Source: Ignavibacteriaceae bacterium
GTDB taxonomy: Bacteria > Bacteroidota > Ignavibacteria > Ignavibacteriales > Ignavibacteriaceae
Assembly (NCBI GenBank): GCA_023231105.1
Contig: JALNWB010000209.1
Coordinates: 1 to 5,925 of the forward strand
Reading direction: 5' to 3'
Length of the DNA: 5,925 nt
The notes under the pieces are model-generated. The model saw nothing but the letters and a program-made list of their open reading frames with translations. It did no database searches and was not told where the DNA came from. The translations under genes and the position numbers were made by a program. Below, one piece after another: positions 4,954 to 5,925 of this stretch (position 1 is its first letter; the number at the start of each line of letters is the position of its first letter).

Positions 4954-5925
4954 ATGAAAGCGCAAATTATTACAATCGGGGATGAATTATTAATGGGGCA
5001 AACTATAAATTCCAACGCATCGTTTATCGGTAAAAGTCTCACAGATTTACAAATTAATGTGCAAAGGCAAGTTGTAGTTGGAGATGACGAACAAGAGATA
5101 CTATCGGAATTTGCTTCGGCTTGGAAAAATTACGACATTGTTCTTGTAACCGGCGGACTCGGTCCAACGCATGATGATATTACTTGCGAAGCGGTTGCTA
5201 AATTTTTTAATTCCGAACTTGAAAAAAATGATGAAGTGCTGAGTGATATTAAGGAAAGGTTTGCAAGATTAAACCGCATTATGGCTCCGGTAAATGAAAC
5301 ACAAGCGATGGTTCCTAAAATAGCTTCGATAATCAGAAATTATTACGGTACTGCTCCCGGATTATGGATAGAAAAAGAAAATAAAATGATGGCAGTCATG
5401 CCAGGCGTTCCATACGAAATGAAGAAAATGATGGCTAACTATGTCATCCCCAAATTATCTGAAAAAATTACCGGTGGAGATACCGTTACAAAACGATTAA
5501 CGTTACTCACAACCGGCATTGCTGAATCAACCTTGTTTGCAAAATTTGGTGATATAAAAGAATTTCTTCAAGGAGCTAAACTTGCATTCCTGCCAAGTCA
5601 ATTTGGAGTAAAATTAAGATTAACCGTTATCGAAAAGGACGAAGAATCCGCATTCAATAAATTAAATGAACTTGAACAAAAAATCAGGTTGTTCGCAGGC
5701 AGATATATTTATGGAAAGGCTGAAGATGATTTAGCCGAAGTTGTCGGAAATCTTTTAAAAGAAAGAGGATTGACTATTGCCGTTGCTGAATCATGCACCG
5801 GCGGAAATATTTGTAGTCTGCTTACAAATTTTAGCGGAAGCAGTAAATTTCTTGAGCGCGGAGTTGTTGTTTACAGTAACGCGGCAAAAGTAGAATTACT
5901 AAATGTTAATGAAGATACTATTACT
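4954..5925 (+). CDS. cinA: CinA family protein (MoCF-like domain plus nicotinamide-nucleotide amidohydrolase domain), 3' end cut off
   Basis: The frame is open for 324 codons to the window edge. Full-length CinA is about 410-430 aa, so roughly 90-100 residues are missing. The N-terminal MoCF/COG1058 domain shows ITIGDELLMGQTINSN (6-21), VTGGLGPTHDDIT (65-77), GTAPGLW (132-138) and MPGVPYEMKKMM (149-160). A linker domain follows. The C-terminal amidohydrolase domain (PncC type) begins near 257 and shows AVAESCTGG (276-284) before the sequence stops. The C-terminal domain deamidates nicotinamide mononucleotide in pyridine nucleotide salvage. The N-terminal domain has ADP-ribose pyrophosphatase activity in some members, and the name comes from competence induction in Gram-positives. 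The start is supported by AGGAAAG about 4 nt upstream, overlapping the pgpA stop. It is the last visible gene of the operon. recA often follows cinA in bacteria, but that is outside the window. Confidence 0.95.
   Translation, partial: MKAQIITIGDELLMGQTINSNASFIGKSLTDLQINVQRQVVVGDDEQEILSEFASAWKNYDIVLVTGGLGPTHDDITCEAVAKFFNSELEKNDEVLSDIKERFARLNRIMAPVNETQAMVPKIASIIRNYYGTAPGLWIEKENKMMAVMPGVPYEMKKMMANYVIPKLSEKITGGDTVTKRLTLLTTGIAESTLFAKFGDIKEFLQGAKLAFLPSQFGVKLRLTVIEKDEESAFNKLNELEQKIRLFAGRYIYGKAEDDLAEVVGNLLKERGLTIAVAESCTGGNICSLLTNFSGSSKFLERGVVVYSNAAKVELLNVNEDTIT

Noticed and set aside
1..5925. CRISPR arrays, tRNA or rRNA genes, transposases, toxin-antitoxin or phage-defence modules.
   Set aside because: I saw no evenly spaced direct repeats, no cloverleaf-like sequence and no coding region resembling such systems; the coding content is accounted for by the genes listed.

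Overview
The window is AT-rich bacterial chromosome. It most likely comes from a member of the Bacteroidota/Chlorobiota/Ignavibacteriota assemblage, perhaps an Ignavibacteria-like lineage. Two clean promoters fit the Bacteroidota primary-sigma pattern (TTTG, 19-20 nt, TAnnTTTG). Several genes nevertheless carry good Shine-Dalgarno sequences, which typical Bacteroidetes mostly lack. This placement is an inference from signals and gene content; there is no rRNA or marker phylogeny here.

The left part (1-2494) is read on the minus strand. From right to left it holds two paralogous small secreted HEAT-like proteins (2099-2494 and 1155-1571), then an ABC-2 type exporter: its ATPase (80-1000) and the first 25 codons of its membrane partner (1-77). 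A rho-independent terminator behind the 1155-1571 gene sits just before the exporter promoter, so the exporter appears to be its own transcription unit. The two HEAT-like genes are a tandem duplication of about 0.92 kb period. The duplicated unit includes about 120 bp of leader, which is at least as well conserved as the coding sequence. Between them lies a stretch with several inverted repeats that resembles a REP-like intergenic element.

The right part (2639-5925) is a tight plus-strand operon under one recognisable promoter: purC, a DUF971 protein, pgsA, pgpA and cinA (cut by the window end). Stop/start overlaps join purC to the DUF971 gene and pgsA to pgpA; the other gaps are only 8-9 nt. 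It combines a purine biosynthesis step, the two consecutive steps of phosphatidylglycerol synthesis, and a NAD-salvage/competence-associated protein. The promoter position shows that PurC starts at 2698 and not at the upstream in-frame ATG at 2668.

Most of the window is ordinary housekeeping. The parts least explained by known biology are the duplicated secreted HEAT-like pair with its conserved leader, and the structured intergenic element between the copies. I see no CRISPR array, tRNA, rRNA, insertion sequence with a transposase, or defence system.
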